64,000 nt of DNA from UBA3537 sp049889395 (GCA_049889395.1 JBMHDM010000011.1:62001-126000); one strand, 5' to 3'; numbered from the stretch's first letter, positions 52,516 to 61,172 are shown. The notes: generated by a model not told the origin, from the letters alone. Numbers and translations are program-made.

Positions 52516-54048
52516 TTAAAAATGATCTGGATTTTCAATGATTTCTGCCGATCTCATTTTCATGTCGTGCAACTCATTTGCAGAAAATTTATTCAAAACG
52601 CTATACATCATCCGCATGCGTTGGTTATTGTACAACAAGGGTTTTTTATCATCCAAGAAACTCCAGTAAAGGCTATTAAATGGACAAGCATTTTCGCCCA
52701 ATCGAAGCTTTACGTTGTATTGACAGCCACCACAATAATTACTCATTTTGTTGATGTAACTTCCAGACGAAACATAAGGTTTTGTGGCTATTTTGCCACC
52801 ATCGGCATACTGACTCATTCCTCTTGTGTTGGGGAGTTGGACCCATTGTACAGCATCCAAATAAATACCTAGATACCATTGATCGACCGCATCGGGATGA
52901 GTTTGAGTTAGGAGGAGGTAATTACCAGTAATCATCAGCCTTTGAATGTGATGGGCATAGGCGTTGTCCAGTGAATTTGTAATAGTTTGTTTTAAACAAT
53001 TCATCTTTGTATTTCCAGTCCAGAAGAAATCTGGAATTTTACCATGATTGTTCAATGAATTTAAATCCAAATAAGAGGGCATTTCTTTCCAATACATTCC
53101 TCTCATATATTCTCGCCATCCAATAATTTGACGTACAAATCCTTCAATCTGTGAAATGTCTATGATATCGCTATTGGAGCCATAATAATTTAATGCGGTA
53201 TCGACAACTTCTTTTGGGCTAATTATCTTAAGATTCATAGCAAACGAAAGCCGAGAATGAAATAGGTAAACCTGATCAGTATGCAATGCATCTTGAAAGT
53301 CACCAAAGTGGGGAAGAAGTTCTTTACAAAAATAGTCTAGCTGTTCTTTGGCTTGTATGATGTTAATTGGGTAATCAAAATGATTTTTTTCGAAACGTCC
53401 GATAGTTTTGATTTGGGCAGTATGAAGGTCATTCTTTATACCATTAACATTGTTGGGGAATTCTAAATGCGGCGGAATAGACGGTGTACCTTTCCATTTT
53501 TTTCTATTGCTTTGGTCATAATTCCATACCCCACCAATCGGCTGATCGCCAAGCATTAAAACATCGTGTTTCTTTCGCATATATCTATAAAACCGCTCCA
53601 TTAAAAGTTGTTTTTTACCTTCGAAAAACACACTTAATTCCTCACGTGATGTATAAAAATGTTCTGTGTCAAAACAAGAACTGTCGACATGAATTGAATC
53701 GCAAATTGTCCTTAGTTGAGTCTCTAATCTATATTCATCTGGAGCTTGATATTCAAAACGAACTATGCTATTGTTTTCTAAAATTTGCTTGATATTTTGT
53801 TCTAAATCATGACAATTTTCAGGATCAGTTATGTTAAGATATTTTACTTGATGACCGTTGTTTTTCAATTGGTTTGAAAAATCACGCATAGCTGCAAAAA
53901 ATCCAACTACTTTTTGAATATGATGCACGACATAATCTGTCTCTTGGCGCATTTCAAACATACAATAAATAACATCATCTCTAACAGTTTCAAACCATGA
54001 GTGTTTGGCGTTGAGTTGATCCCCCAAAATTAAACGTAATGTCTTCAT
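52516..54048 (-). CDS. Iron-sulfur (6-4)-type photolyase / bacterial cryptochrome (DPRP family)
   Basis: 510 residues. It starts MKTLRLILGDQLNAKHSWFE, typical of the deoxyribodipyrimidine photolyase-related family. Cys351, Cys439, Cys442 and Cys455 lie at the spacing of the 4Fe-4S ligands of Agrobacterium PhrB (350, 438, 441, 454), in MNCLKQT and NYCGGCQYNVKLRLGENACP. Such enzymes repair (6-4) photoproducts with light, using FAD and a ribolumazine-type antenna. Its start touches the stop of the DASH gene. It is the last gene of the TetR operon. Confidence 0.93.
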   Translation of the reverse strand: MKTLRLILGDQLNAKHSWFETVRDDVIYCMFEMRQETDYVVHHIQKVVGFFAAMRDFSNQLKNNGHQVKYLNITDPENCHDLEQNIKQILENNSIVRFEYQAPDEYRLETQLRTICDSIHVDSSCFDTEHFYTSREELSVFFEGKKQLLMERFYRYMRKKHDVLMLGDQPIGGVWNYDQSNRKKWKGTPSIPPHLEFPNNVNGIKNDLHTAQIKTIGRFEKNHFDYPINIIQAKEQLDYFCKELLPHFGDFQDALHTDQVYLFHSRLSFAMNLKIISPKEVVDTALNYYGSNSDIIDISQIEGFVRQIIGWREYMRGMYWKEMPSYLDLNSLNNHGKIPDFFWTGNTKMNCLKQTITNSLDNAYAHHIQRLMITGNYLLLTQTHPDAVDQWYLGIYLDAVQWVQLPNTRGMSQYADGGKIATKPYVSSGSYINKMSNYCGGCQYNVKLRLGENACPFNSLYWSFLDDKKPLLYNNQRMRMMYSVLNKFSANELHDMKMRSAEIIENPDHF

Positions 54049-55353
54049 TTAAAATAATTTAGATTGTAACCATAGTTGTCGGAATTTATGATTTGGATCA
54101 TAGCGCTCTGCCTGTGACTTCACATTGAAAATTCTGTCTCGGGGGTCATTGCCAACACCAGAAACATACATCCAATTTCCATAATTACTATGGACGTCAT
54201 AATCGACCAATATAGATTCAAAGTAGGCCGCTCCTACACGCCAATCAAGCTTTTGATTTTTTGCGAAAAAGGAAGCCACATTTTGACGTCCTCTGTTGCT
54301 CATCCAACCTGTTTTTTTTAGTTCTATCATATTGGCATTAACGAAATCATCTGAAGTTCTTCCGTTGATCCATTGGTCAATGAACAACGGATTGTTTGAC
54401 CACTTATAACTCAGGTCTAAAATGCCATTAATTTTAAAAATAGCGTCCCCATGTTTAAGCGAAATATATTTGAAGAAATCTCGCCAAATCAATTCAAAAA
54501 CAAGCCAATAAGTCGATTGATTGGAATAGAATTCCTCCTCAAATTTTTTGACACTCCAATATATTTGACGTGCAGATATACTTCCGTTTGCTAACCAAGC
54601 TGAAAATTTTGAGCTGTAATTTGTTCCCATTAGTCCATTCCTAGTTTTTTTGTAAACCCCCAACGCTTTGGTTTCAAAAAAATAGTGCTTTAGGCGGTTA
54701 GTGGCATTGACTTCTCCACCCTCAAATGGGAAAGCTGAATGCGAAATTTTTTCAGGTTTTTTAAACCCAAGATCTTCGAGGCTTGGAATATTTTGTGTGA
54801 TGTCTAGCTTACCAGATTCATGTTGTGCATGGACGGTTACTTTTGGTCTTACATCTGATTGTTTTTCTAAAATTTTACGGAAAGCTGTAAATACTTTTGG
54901 GGTGTCTGATGGGACAAAAGGTATATCATCTGGATGAAACAAAAATTGATCATAAAATGAATGAAACTGGACCTTATTCTCCACTAGGGCTTTGACACTC
55001 TGAGTTTCAAGGGATTCTTCGTAAGTCCATTCTTTTTCTAAAAAAATATTAGAAATATTGTACCGGTCTACGAGCTTTGGAATGACTGTTTTCGAATGGT
55101 CGAAATATACTAAAAGTGTGACATTTAATTTTTCTAATTCTGACTTGAGTTCTGCCAGTGTCTCAAGAAGAAATTTGGCTCTAAAAACAGCCATTTTTTT
55201 GAAGCCAAAACGCCCTATGTTAAAAAGGTTTGGATCTATGCAAAATAATGCAATGGTCCGTTCAGATTGTTCTAAAGCTGACTTTAGGACTACGTTATCT
55301 TGTGATCTTAAGTTGTTCTTGAGCCAGACTAATGATGTTTGTTGTTGCTGCAT
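54049..55353 (-). CDS. DASH-family cryptochrome
   Basis: 434 residues. It begins TSLVWLKNNLRSQDNVVLKSAL and has the FAD-domain stretches GTNYSSKFSAWLANGSISARQIYW, IWRDFFKYISLKHGDAIF, GWMSNRGRQNVASFFAKNQKLDWRVGAAYFES and DVHSNYGNWMYVSGVGNDPRDRIFN. These are DASH signatures. DASH proteins repair CPDs in single-stranded or looped DNA and may act as photoreceptors. The start lies inside the preceding DUF2256 gene, overlapping it by 25 nt. It is the fifth gene of the TetR-headed operon. Confidence 0.94.
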   Translation of the reverse strand: MQQQQTSLVWLKNNLRSQDNVVLKSALEQSERTIALFCIDPNLFNIGRFGFKKMAVFRAKFLLETLAELKSELEKLNVTLLVYFDHSKTVIPKLVDRYNISNIFLEKEWTYEESLETQSVKALVENKVQFHSFYDQFLFHPDDIPFVPSDTPKVFTAFRKILEKQSDVRPKVTVHAQHESGKLDITQNIPSLEDLGFKKPEKISHSAFPFEGGEVNATNRLKHYFFETKALGVYKKTRNGLMGTNYSSKFSAWLANGSISARQIYWSVKKFEEEFYSNQSTYWLVFELIWRDFFKYISLKHGDAIFKINGILDLSYKWSNNPLFIDQWINGRTSDDFVNANMIELKKTGWMSNRGRQNVASFFAKNQKLDWRVGAAYFESILVDYDVHSNYGNWMYVSGVGNDPRDRIFNVKSQAERYDPNHKFRQLWLQSKLF

Positions 55354-55463
55354 TTTTTACTACAATATTTGACATTTTCCCAATCTCGTTTCCATTTCTT
55401 TCGCCAAGAAAATGGGCGACCACAAACCACGCAAACTTTAGTCGGAAGATGAGATTTTTTCAA
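55329..55463 (-). CDS. DUF2256 small zinc-ribbon protein
   Basis: 44 residues read from the TTG at 55463 to TAG at 55329: MKKSHLPTKVCVVCGRPF, then SWRKKWKRDWENVKYCSKKCSNNKHH. Two CxxC-type pairs (Cys11/14 and Cys34/38) make a zinc ribbon, and WRKKW...VKYCS is the DUF2256 core. The start must be TTG or further upstream; the KKSHLPTK beginning matches the family. It overlaps the DASH gene by 25 nt and follows the flavin reductase by 4 nt. The family is often next to cryptochromes but its role is unknown. Confidence 0.88.
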   Translation of the reverse strand: MKKSHLPTKVCVVCGRPFSWRKKWKRDWENVKYCSKKCSNNKHH

Positions 55464-55467
55464 ATCA

Positions 55468-56106
55468 TTAATAATTGTTATGGACTAAAGGCTTCGGCCT
55501 TTGATATGTCAGTCTTTTATGTAAGACAGGGGTTGTGTAGCCATCCAAACCATTGATAGCCATTATTTTTGCTTTTGACAAATTGATAAAGCCATCTTTT
55601 TCAATTAAATCATCATTGATAAATAAATCTTTGATTTCTGCTATCAAATGAACTGTATTGTTGGCCTTAATTTTGTACTCCTCGCAATAGGTGAGGGCCA
55701 TTTGTACAGGAGCATTTTTTACAAATGGAGCATGCCAACCATTTTTGTATTCCTCTTCCAGATTCGTTACACCAAATTCAGAAATGGCCTTATCATATTT
55801 AGCGGATGTGTGATGGGCATCCTCTACAAAATTCTCACAAACATGATTAACGGTAAATTGACCTGTTTCTTTTATGTTTTCGTATGTGTTGCGCGGTACA
55901 TCTGAAACTGGCCTAAAAATAATACCGAGTAAAGGCGGATTAGACCCCAAGTGAGTAACTGAGCTGAACACCGCTACATTGGCAATACCATGATTTGATT
56001 TAGTACCTATCAAATTGGCTGATTTGAACCCAGTACAGCTATTAATCAGGTTAATCCTGTATATATGGTCCAATTGATCAAAATCTTGCCGTTTAAAGTG
56101 TATCAT
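55468..56106 (-). CDS. Flavin reductase-like FMN-binding protein
   Basis: 212 residues of the split-barrel flavin reductase family: SCTGFKSANLIGTKSNHGIANVAVFSSVTHLGSNPPLLGIIFRP, then RNTYENIKETGQFTVNHV and CEEYKIKANNTVHLIAEIKDLFI. It should bind FMN and use NAD(P)H. In this operon it could supply reduced flavin or keep the cryptochrome flavins reduced, but that is inference. The start overlaps the UbiB gene by 4 nt. Confidence 0.9.
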   Translation of the reverse strand: MIHFKRQDFDQLDHIYRINLINSCTGFKSANLIGTKSNHGIANVAVFSSVTHLGSNPPLLGIIFRPVSDVPRNTYENIKETGQFTVNHVCENFVEDAHHTSAKYDKAISEFGVTNLEEEYKNGWHAPFVKNAPVQMALTYCEEYKIKANNTVHLIAEIKDLFINDDLIEKDGFINLSKAKIMAINGLDGYTTPVLHKRLTYQRPKPLVHNNY

Positions 56107-57416
56107 AAGTATTGTTCAAATTGATTAATTTTTATCTTATTAGCTTGGAGGTCAAACATCAAATTATACAACCCAAAAAATGTCCGGTTCATATAGATGA
56201 AATGCTTGGAGCCTCTGTTACTATTGAATTTTCGTAAATCAGTATTTTGACTGTATCGTTCAGCTAATTGACCAATTTGATTGAAAAATTGTGGATCAGA
56301 AAAATCAAAAATGTCATTCTGGAAGGGTCGTGTAAAAACCGAAAGCAACTCGTGAAACATATCCGTAAAAAACTCGATCTCATGGCTGGTGTCCGTGGGC
56401 GTTAGGATTTCAAGTTCATATAGTTTTTCTGAGAATAAAGCAGGATTATTGAGTATAATTTGATCAGCTAATTCAAAATATGGAACGTAAAACGAATCTG
56501 GAATGGATTTAATACAGCCAAAATCCAATACGACCAATTGATTGTTGGCGTTAACCAAAAAATTTCCTGGATGGGGATCAGCATGTACTTTCTTCAAATG
56601 ATGGATTTGGTACATGTAGAAATCCCAAAGTGCTTGGCCAAGTTGATTGGATTTTTCTATATTCTTGTTGTGTTTTACAAAATCGGATAAATGTTCCCCT
56701 TCCATAAAATCCATTGTGAGGACTTTAGAGGACGAATATTCGTCATAATACTCGGGGAAAACGATATTTTGCAAATGCTTACAGGCATCGGCAATTTCCT
56801 TACTTTGCTTAATTTCTAACTGATAATTGGTTTCTTCGGTGAGTTTATCTTCGACTTCCTTAAAATATTTGTCAGAGTCTTTTCCTTTAATGTTAAACAT
56901 CCTTAGAGCTATTGGCTTTACGATAGCCAAATCCGATTTGATACTGTCTGCAACACCAGGGTACTGAATTTTGACTGCCAAAGGTTTGCCATTTTTTTTA
57001 GCTCGATGAACTTGTCCTATACTGGCTGCGCCAACTGATACTGGATCAAATTCATCGAATATATCAGATGGAGATTCTCCAAAATATTTTTTGAAAGTTT
57101 TCATTACAAGGGGAGAGGATAATGGCGGAACAGAAAATTGAGCCAATGAAAACTTTTCAACATAGGCCCTAGGCAATATATTTTTTTCCATACTCAACAT
57201 CTGGGCTACTTTCAGAGCGCTGCCTTTGAGCTGCTTTAAACTGCCATAAATATCTTCAGCATTGTTTTGGTTTAAATTTTCTTTGGCTTTAGCTTCAGTT
57301 TTGGTAAGCTTATCCCCGTAGTATTTGATATAATTGACCCCGACCTTTGCGCCAGTTGCAACTAATTTTGAGGCCCGCTGGAGTTTGGATGTTGGAATTT
57401 TATCGATAGATTTCAT
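56103..57416 (-). CDS. UbiB/ABC1/AarF-type atypical protein kinase-like ATPase
   Basis: 437 residues. The kinase-like core has the family KxGQ-like sequence LKQLKGSALKVAQMLS, an AAAxIGQVHRA-type stretch (SVGAASIGQVHRAKKNGKPLAVKIQYPG), the catalytic VHADPHPGNFLV and metal-binding LDFGCIKSI. UbiB members act in isoprenoid quinone synthesis or lipid extraction and are linked to oxidative stress; no transmembrane helices are evident. It overlaps the TetR and flavin reductase genes by 1 and 4 nt. Pairing of TetR and UbiB genes recurs in this group. Confidence 0.92.
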   Translation of the reverse strand: MKSIDKIPTSKLQRASKLVATGAKVGVNYIKYYGDKLTKTEAKAKENLNQNNAEDIYGSLKQLKGSALKVAQMLSMEKNILPRAYVEKFSLAQFSVPPLSSPLVMKTFKKYFGESPSDIFDEFDPVSVGAASIGQVHRAKKNGKPLAVKIQYPGVADSIKSDLAIVKPIALRMFNIKGKDSDKYFKEVEDKLTEETNYQLEIKQSKEIADACKHLQNIVFPEYYDEYSSSKVLTMDFMEGEHLSDFVKHNKNIEKSNQLGQALWDFYMYQIHHLKKVHADPHPGNFLVNANNQLVVLDFGCIKSIPDSFYVPYFELADQIILNNPALFSEKLYELEILTPTDTSHEIEFFTDMFHELLSVFTRPFQNDIFDFSDPQFFNQIGQLAERYSQNTDLRKFNSNRGSKHFIYMNRTFFGLYNLMFDLQANKIKINQFEQYL

Positions 57417-58069
57417 TAGCGGACGCCAATTTTTTCTTTAAACAAAAATTTCCCCAAGTCTATGACGCTTTTAAGAGGTCTCGTCTCAATGAGTTCGAAA
57501 CTAGCAACTATGGATTTTTCTATGAAAATATCAGTTTTTTCAAATTCTGCAGAACTGTCATCTAACCAAAATTTTAAAATAGCAGCCATTTGAATCCAGA
57601 ACGTTTCGAAAACAACACGATCTTTGACTTCGTCGAAATGTTTGTTTTTAATTTGAGCAACATCAATATCCAATTGATCGATATAATCTAAAAACTTTTT
57701 GCGAAGACCTTGTAAGATTTTCAATGAACCAAGTTTATTGTTTGATACTTGTAGGGCTTCAACAACATAACTTCTGTTGGCCGTTAGATTGCCAAAAAAA
57801 GTGAAATAGAAGCTTAAGAGTTGTTCTTTGGCATTATAGTTTTGGTATTCTTTACTTTTTTCGAGCGTTTGGATAGTATTGTCAAAAAAGGTAATGAAAA
57901 TTGCAGTTTCAAGCGCATCAAAAGTTCCAAAATGAGCATAGAAATCAGATTCTTCAAAGCCATTATCCTTAGCGAAAGCATAAACACTTTTGGGTTTGCC
58001 ATTTGACAATACATTTTTCATGTACAATTCAATGATGAAATCTTTAGTGGGTTTAGTTTGTTTAGCCAT
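57416..58069 (-). CDS. TetR/AcrR-family transcriptional regulator
   Basis: 217 residues. The N-terminal helix-turn-helix includes KDFIIELYMKNVLSNGKPKSVYAFAKDNGFEESDFYAHFGTFDALETAIFI, a TetR-type domain. The C-terminal part (about 70-215) is helical and ligand-binding, with a C-terminal domain of the kind paired with UbiB. It heads the operon TetR-UbiB-flavin reductase-DUF2256-DASH-DPRP and is thus a likely autoregulator of the photolyase genes. A 10-bp inverted repeat lies just upstream. Confidence 0.9.
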   Translation of the reverse strand: MAKQTKPTKDFIIELYMKNVLSNGKPKSVYAFAKDNGFEESDFYAHFGTFDALETAIFITFFDNTIQTLEKSKEYQNYNAKEQLLSFYFTFFGNLTANRSYVVEALQVSNNKLGSLKILQGLRKKFLDYIDQLDIDVAQIKNKHFDEVKDRVVFETFWIQMAAILKFWLDDSSAEFEKTDIFIEKSIVASFELIETRPLKSVIDLGKFLFKEKIGVR

Positions 58070-58085
58070 GTTTAAGTATTTATGT

Positions 58086-58141
58086 CAAAAGTAAAGTTTG
58101 TTTAAATTAAAACTCCAACAATTAAACAAACATTAACATTT
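58086..58141 (-). promoter_or_regulatory. Shared control element, promoter and palindrome upstream of the TetR operon
   Basis: Minus strand. The -7 box is TACTTTTG (complement of 58086-58093), 16 nt before the start codon at 58069. The 24-bp element lies at 58118-58141 (core TTAAACAAACATTAAC on the plus strand), matching the copy at 52473-52496. GTTTGTTTAA (58096-58105) and TTAAACAAAC (58122-58131) form a perfect 10-bp inverted repeat with 16-nt spacing, a candidate TetR operator. Confidence 0.7.
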
Positions 58142-58198
58142 AAAAATTTATATAGTGTTTAAATATTTTTTTTAGCTTTTAACACTCAAATCTATCTT

Positions 58199-59048
58199 AT
58201 GCTGAAAAAAGTATATGGCAGTGCAGCCTTTGGTATTGAGGCCTTCACTATTACTGTTGAAGTAAATGTTACAAATGGAATTGGTTACAACCTTGTGGGT
58301 CTTCCAGAAAACGCCATTAAAGAAAGTAATTTTCGAATAGCCGCCGCACTACAAAATAATGGCTATAAAATTCCAGGAAAAAAATATTATCATAAACATG
58401 TCGCTTGCTGATATGCGCAAAGAAGGATCAGCGTATGATTTAACCCTTGCATTAGGGATTTTAGCAGCTTCAAAGCAAATCAAAGTCTCTAAATTGGAGC
58501 GGTACATCATTATGGGAGAATTATCTCTGTATGCAAGCGTGCAACCTATTAAAGGCGCACTTTCTATAGCCATAAAAGCCTTGGAAGAGGGTTTCGAAGG
58601 ATTTATTCTTCCAAAACAAAATGCCAAAGAAGCAGCCATTGTCAAAGGGCTGAATATTCATCCAGTAGAGCATATCTCGGATATTATTTATTTTTTTGAT
58701 AAAAATGTACCCCATGATATTGTCGATTTTGATATTGAAAATGAATTTATCAAAGCATTAGATCGTCCTGAATATGATTTTTCTGAAGTAAAAGGGCAGG
58801 AGAGCATTAAAAGATATATGGAAATGGCCGCAGCAGTCGGTCACAATATTATACTGATTGGTCCGCCTGGTTCTGGGAAAACCATGTTAGCTAAAAGATT
58901 GCCATCTATTTTACCCCCTCTGACCTCACAAGAGGCATTAGAAACCACAAAAATTCATTCTGTTGTCGGTCGTTTGCGATCCAGCTCAGGACTAATGACG
59001 CATCGGCCATTTAGATCCCCACATCATACCATTTCAGATGTATTATAA
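58199..59048 (+). pseudogene. comM: comM/yifB (Mg-chelatase-like ATPase), frameshifted and truncated by insertion
   Basis: The N-terminal half of ComM/YifB is encoded in two frames. Codons 58199 to about 58390 give KVYGSAAFGIEAFTITVEV and GLPENAIKESNFRIAAAL in the first frame. From about 58380 the second frame continues INMSLADMRKEGSAYDLTLALGIL and then Walker A LIGPPGSGKTMLAKRLP. One extra A in a run of seven A (58378-58384) explains the shift. The match ends at HRPFRSPHHTISDV, after about 282 of some 510 codons; stop follows at 59046-59048. No Walker B is left. ComM is a hexameric helicase that promotes branch migration in natural transformation and recombination. Here it is inactive unless re-joined by excision and corrected by slippage. 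Confidence 0.88.
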
Positions 59049-59055
59049 TATATTG
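59030..59055 (+). other. Left junction (attachment half-site) of the integrated element in comM
   Basis: Similarity to ComM stops within HTISDV (59030-59043). The next codons TTA TAA are not ComM. The serine recombinase starts 17-40 nt later. The crossover is probably at a 2-nt core within GATGTATT around 59038-59046. The right junction is outside the window, so the core cannot be defined. Confidence 0.6.
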
Positions 59056-59092
59056 TGTACATTAACTATATTTGAATAAAAACATAAGTACT

Positions 59093-60715
59093 ATGCTTGG
59101 AATATATTGCAGGATATCAAGACTTAAAGAGGATGGTAAAGATAGGAGTATAGATGACCAACGCCTAACAGGTATTGAGTTTGCTAAAAAAAATAATCTT
59201 GAATACAAGGTTTACATCGACGAGGGTATAAGTGGAACTAAATCTGAAGAGGACAGACCTGCTCTATATGAGATGTTTAATGACATCACAGATGGGAAAA
59301 TTAATTCCGTATTCGTCTATGACCAATCAAGATTAGAAAGAAATCCACAGTTAAGATTTGCTATTAAAAAACTATTTAAGGACAATAATATTTCTCTTTA
59401 CTACAGGGATGGAATAGTAGGCTCTTCAATAGAGGAAGAATTTGCAGGGGACATAATGAGTTTAATTAATAACTTTTATGTCAAGATAGGTAAGGGGAAA
59501 ATAAAAAGTGCTTTAAGAAGAAATGCTGAACAAGGTAGAGCACACGGAATTACTCCATACGGATACACTAAAGACAAGGATAATATGCTTGTAATCGACA
59601 AGGATGAGGCTAAAATAATTAGAAAGGTTTATAAGTGGTCTTTAAGCGGTATTGGGACTAATAAAATAGCTGAAAAATTAAATGATTTGGGCGTACCAAC
59701 AAGATACAATAAAATCGGGAAAGGGGTAATTACGATTAAGAACAAATACGATGAGGATGATATAAATACTGTAGAAAAGAAATCTATTAAATGGGCGGGT
59801 AATACTGTACGTTCATTTATAGTCAATCCCATCTATAAAGGCATCAGAGAGTTTGCAGGAAAGCAATATAAATGCCCTGCAATATTTGACGAGCTGTATT
59901 GGGAACAGGTCAATAAAAACCTTAAAAACAATGCCAATAATAGCGGTAAAAAGGTTGAGCATAAGTATCTTTTAAAAGGATTGTTGAGGTGTGGAAAGTG
60001 TGGGCGTAATATGTATGGCAGAACAAGAACCAATAAGAAAGATAATTACTATATGTGCTCATCTAAAAGGTATAAGGATTTAAACTGTGGTAATCGTAGT
60101 ATTAACATTGACTTTTTAGAAAAATTCGTTATGAGTAAATTCTATGGCGATGCTAAACTATATGATAAAGTAAAAGAGCATTATAACAACCTCAACAATA
60201 GTGATGAACTGAAAAGGTTAGGGGATAAGCTAAAAAGCCATAAGGATGCTTTAAAAACGCTTAAAAAGGAATTTGATAGGGTGATGAAAACTTATATTAA
60301 AGGGGTGCTAACTATGAGTGATATTGAAACTTATAAAAAGAGTTATGATGCTAAAATCATAGATGAAACTCTTCTAATCAATAATCTTGAAAATCAAATA
60401 AAAAGTGTAAAGGGTATATCGTCCGAAAAATTCATTCAGGGGTTAAACGTTAAAAGCAAATTATCATTTAACGAAAAACGAGATATTCTGCATAAGTATA
60501 TCAAGAATATAAGAATAGAGTATTTAGACGATTACTATTACATAGAAACAAATTTTAATATTCAAGGATACAGGGAAAGAAAAGAACTCGTTCATAAAAG
60601 TTACAAATATTATTTAGTGGGGGGTAGTAAATACTACTTAAAACCTAAACCAAATAAGTCTACACTTGAGAGGGTGTTTGATAATTTTAAGAAGTATGAT
60701 AATGTTGACATTTAA
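59093..60715 (+). CDS. Large serine recombinase (integrase)
   Basis: 540 residues from the ATG at 59093; an upstream in-frame TTG at 59072 would add seven residues. Resolvase domain at about 1-150: LGIYCRISRLKEDGKDRSIDDQ with catalytic Ser9, YDQSRLERN and GDIMSLINNFYVKIGKGKI. The recombinase domain follows (YGYTKDKDNMLVIDKDEAKIIRKVY), then a zinc ribbon (CGKCGRNMYGR, MCSSKRYKDLNCGNR) and a coiled-coil region with DELKRLGDKLKSHKDALKTL. It integrates and excises circular DNA between short attachment sites. Its position at the comM break makes it the likely integrase of this element. Confidence 0.94.
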   Translation: MLGIYCRISRLKEDGKDRSIDDQRLTGIEFAKKNNLEYKVYIDEGISGTKSEEDRPALYEMFNDITDGKINSVFVYDQSRLERNPQLRFAIKKLFKDNNISLYYRDGIVGSSIEEEFAGDIMSLINNFYVKIGKGKIKSALRRNAEQGRAHGITPYGYTKDKDNMLVIDKDEAKIIRKVYKWSLSGIGTNKIAEKLNDLGVPTRYNKIGKGVITIKNKYDEDDINTVEKKSIKWAGNTVRSFIVNPIYKGIREFAGKQYKCPAIFDELYWEQVNKNLKNNANNSGKKVEHKYLLKGLLRCGKCGRNMYGRTRTNKKDNYYMCSSKRYKDLNCGNRSINIDFLEKFVMSKFYGDAKLYDKVKEHYNNLNNSDELKRLGDKLKSHKDALKTLKKEFDRVMKTYIKGVLTMSDIETYKKSYDAKIIDETLLINNLENQIKSVKGISSEKFIQGLNVKSKLSFNEKRDILHKYIKNIRIEYLDDYYYIETNFNIQGYRERKELVHKSYKYYLVGGSKYYLKPKPNKSTLERVFDNFKKYDNVDI

Positions 60716-60783
60716 GGCAGATGTATCAAACTTGGACTAATACTTTATATTATTTTATGTAGTTTTAGTGAAAATTAAATACT

Positions 60784-61146
60784 ATGAAGAAATTATTATT
60801 ACTCTTGTTCGTTTCAGCTATTTTTCAAGTAAATGCTCAAACTGTCAACGGAATTAGTCTTGAGGATATTCCTGCTAAATATGTTGAAGTTGTTTCAACC
60901 TCTAAAATGTTCAAACCTTTTCAAGTAACCACCTATTTAGATTATGGTCAAATAGGAAAAATGAAAGATATTAGTAAAGGGCATATTCTTGGTGCAGATG
61001 GAAAGCAAATGTCTTATAATGGAACAATAGGTGTTCTTAACGCTTTAGAAAAAAAAGGTTTCAAATATCTAAATCAATATTTAGTTAGTACGGGAAATGC
61101 AAGTGTATACCGAACACTTCTTGAAAACACAAATTATAAAGAATAA
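60784..61146 (+). CDS. Small secreted protein, unknown
   Basis: 120 residues. A signal peptide ends at about 18 (SAIFQVNAQ). The mature part includes GISLEDIPAKYVEVVSTSKMFKPFQVTTYLDYGQIGKMKDISKG and YNGTIGVLNALEKKGFKYLNQY. Small secreted proteins with the pattern VEVVGTSKMFKPFQVTIYVDYGQ occur widely in Bacteroidota; I know no function. It starts 68 nt after the recombinase and may be cargo of the element. Confidence 0.75.
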   Translation: MKKLLLLLFVSAIFQVNAQTVNGISLEDIPAKYVEVVSTSKMFKPFQVTTYLDYGQIGKMKDISKGHILGADGKQMSYNGTIGVLNALEKKGFKYLNQYLVSTGNASVYRTLLENTNYKE

Positions 61147-61172
61147 ATACTAAACATCCAACACAGACTAAT

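Noticed and set aside
52522..52872. A 116-residue plus-strand open frame opposite the iron-sulfur photolyase
   Set aside because: It is antisense to the region holding the cluster cysteines, which is clearly coding on the minus strand.
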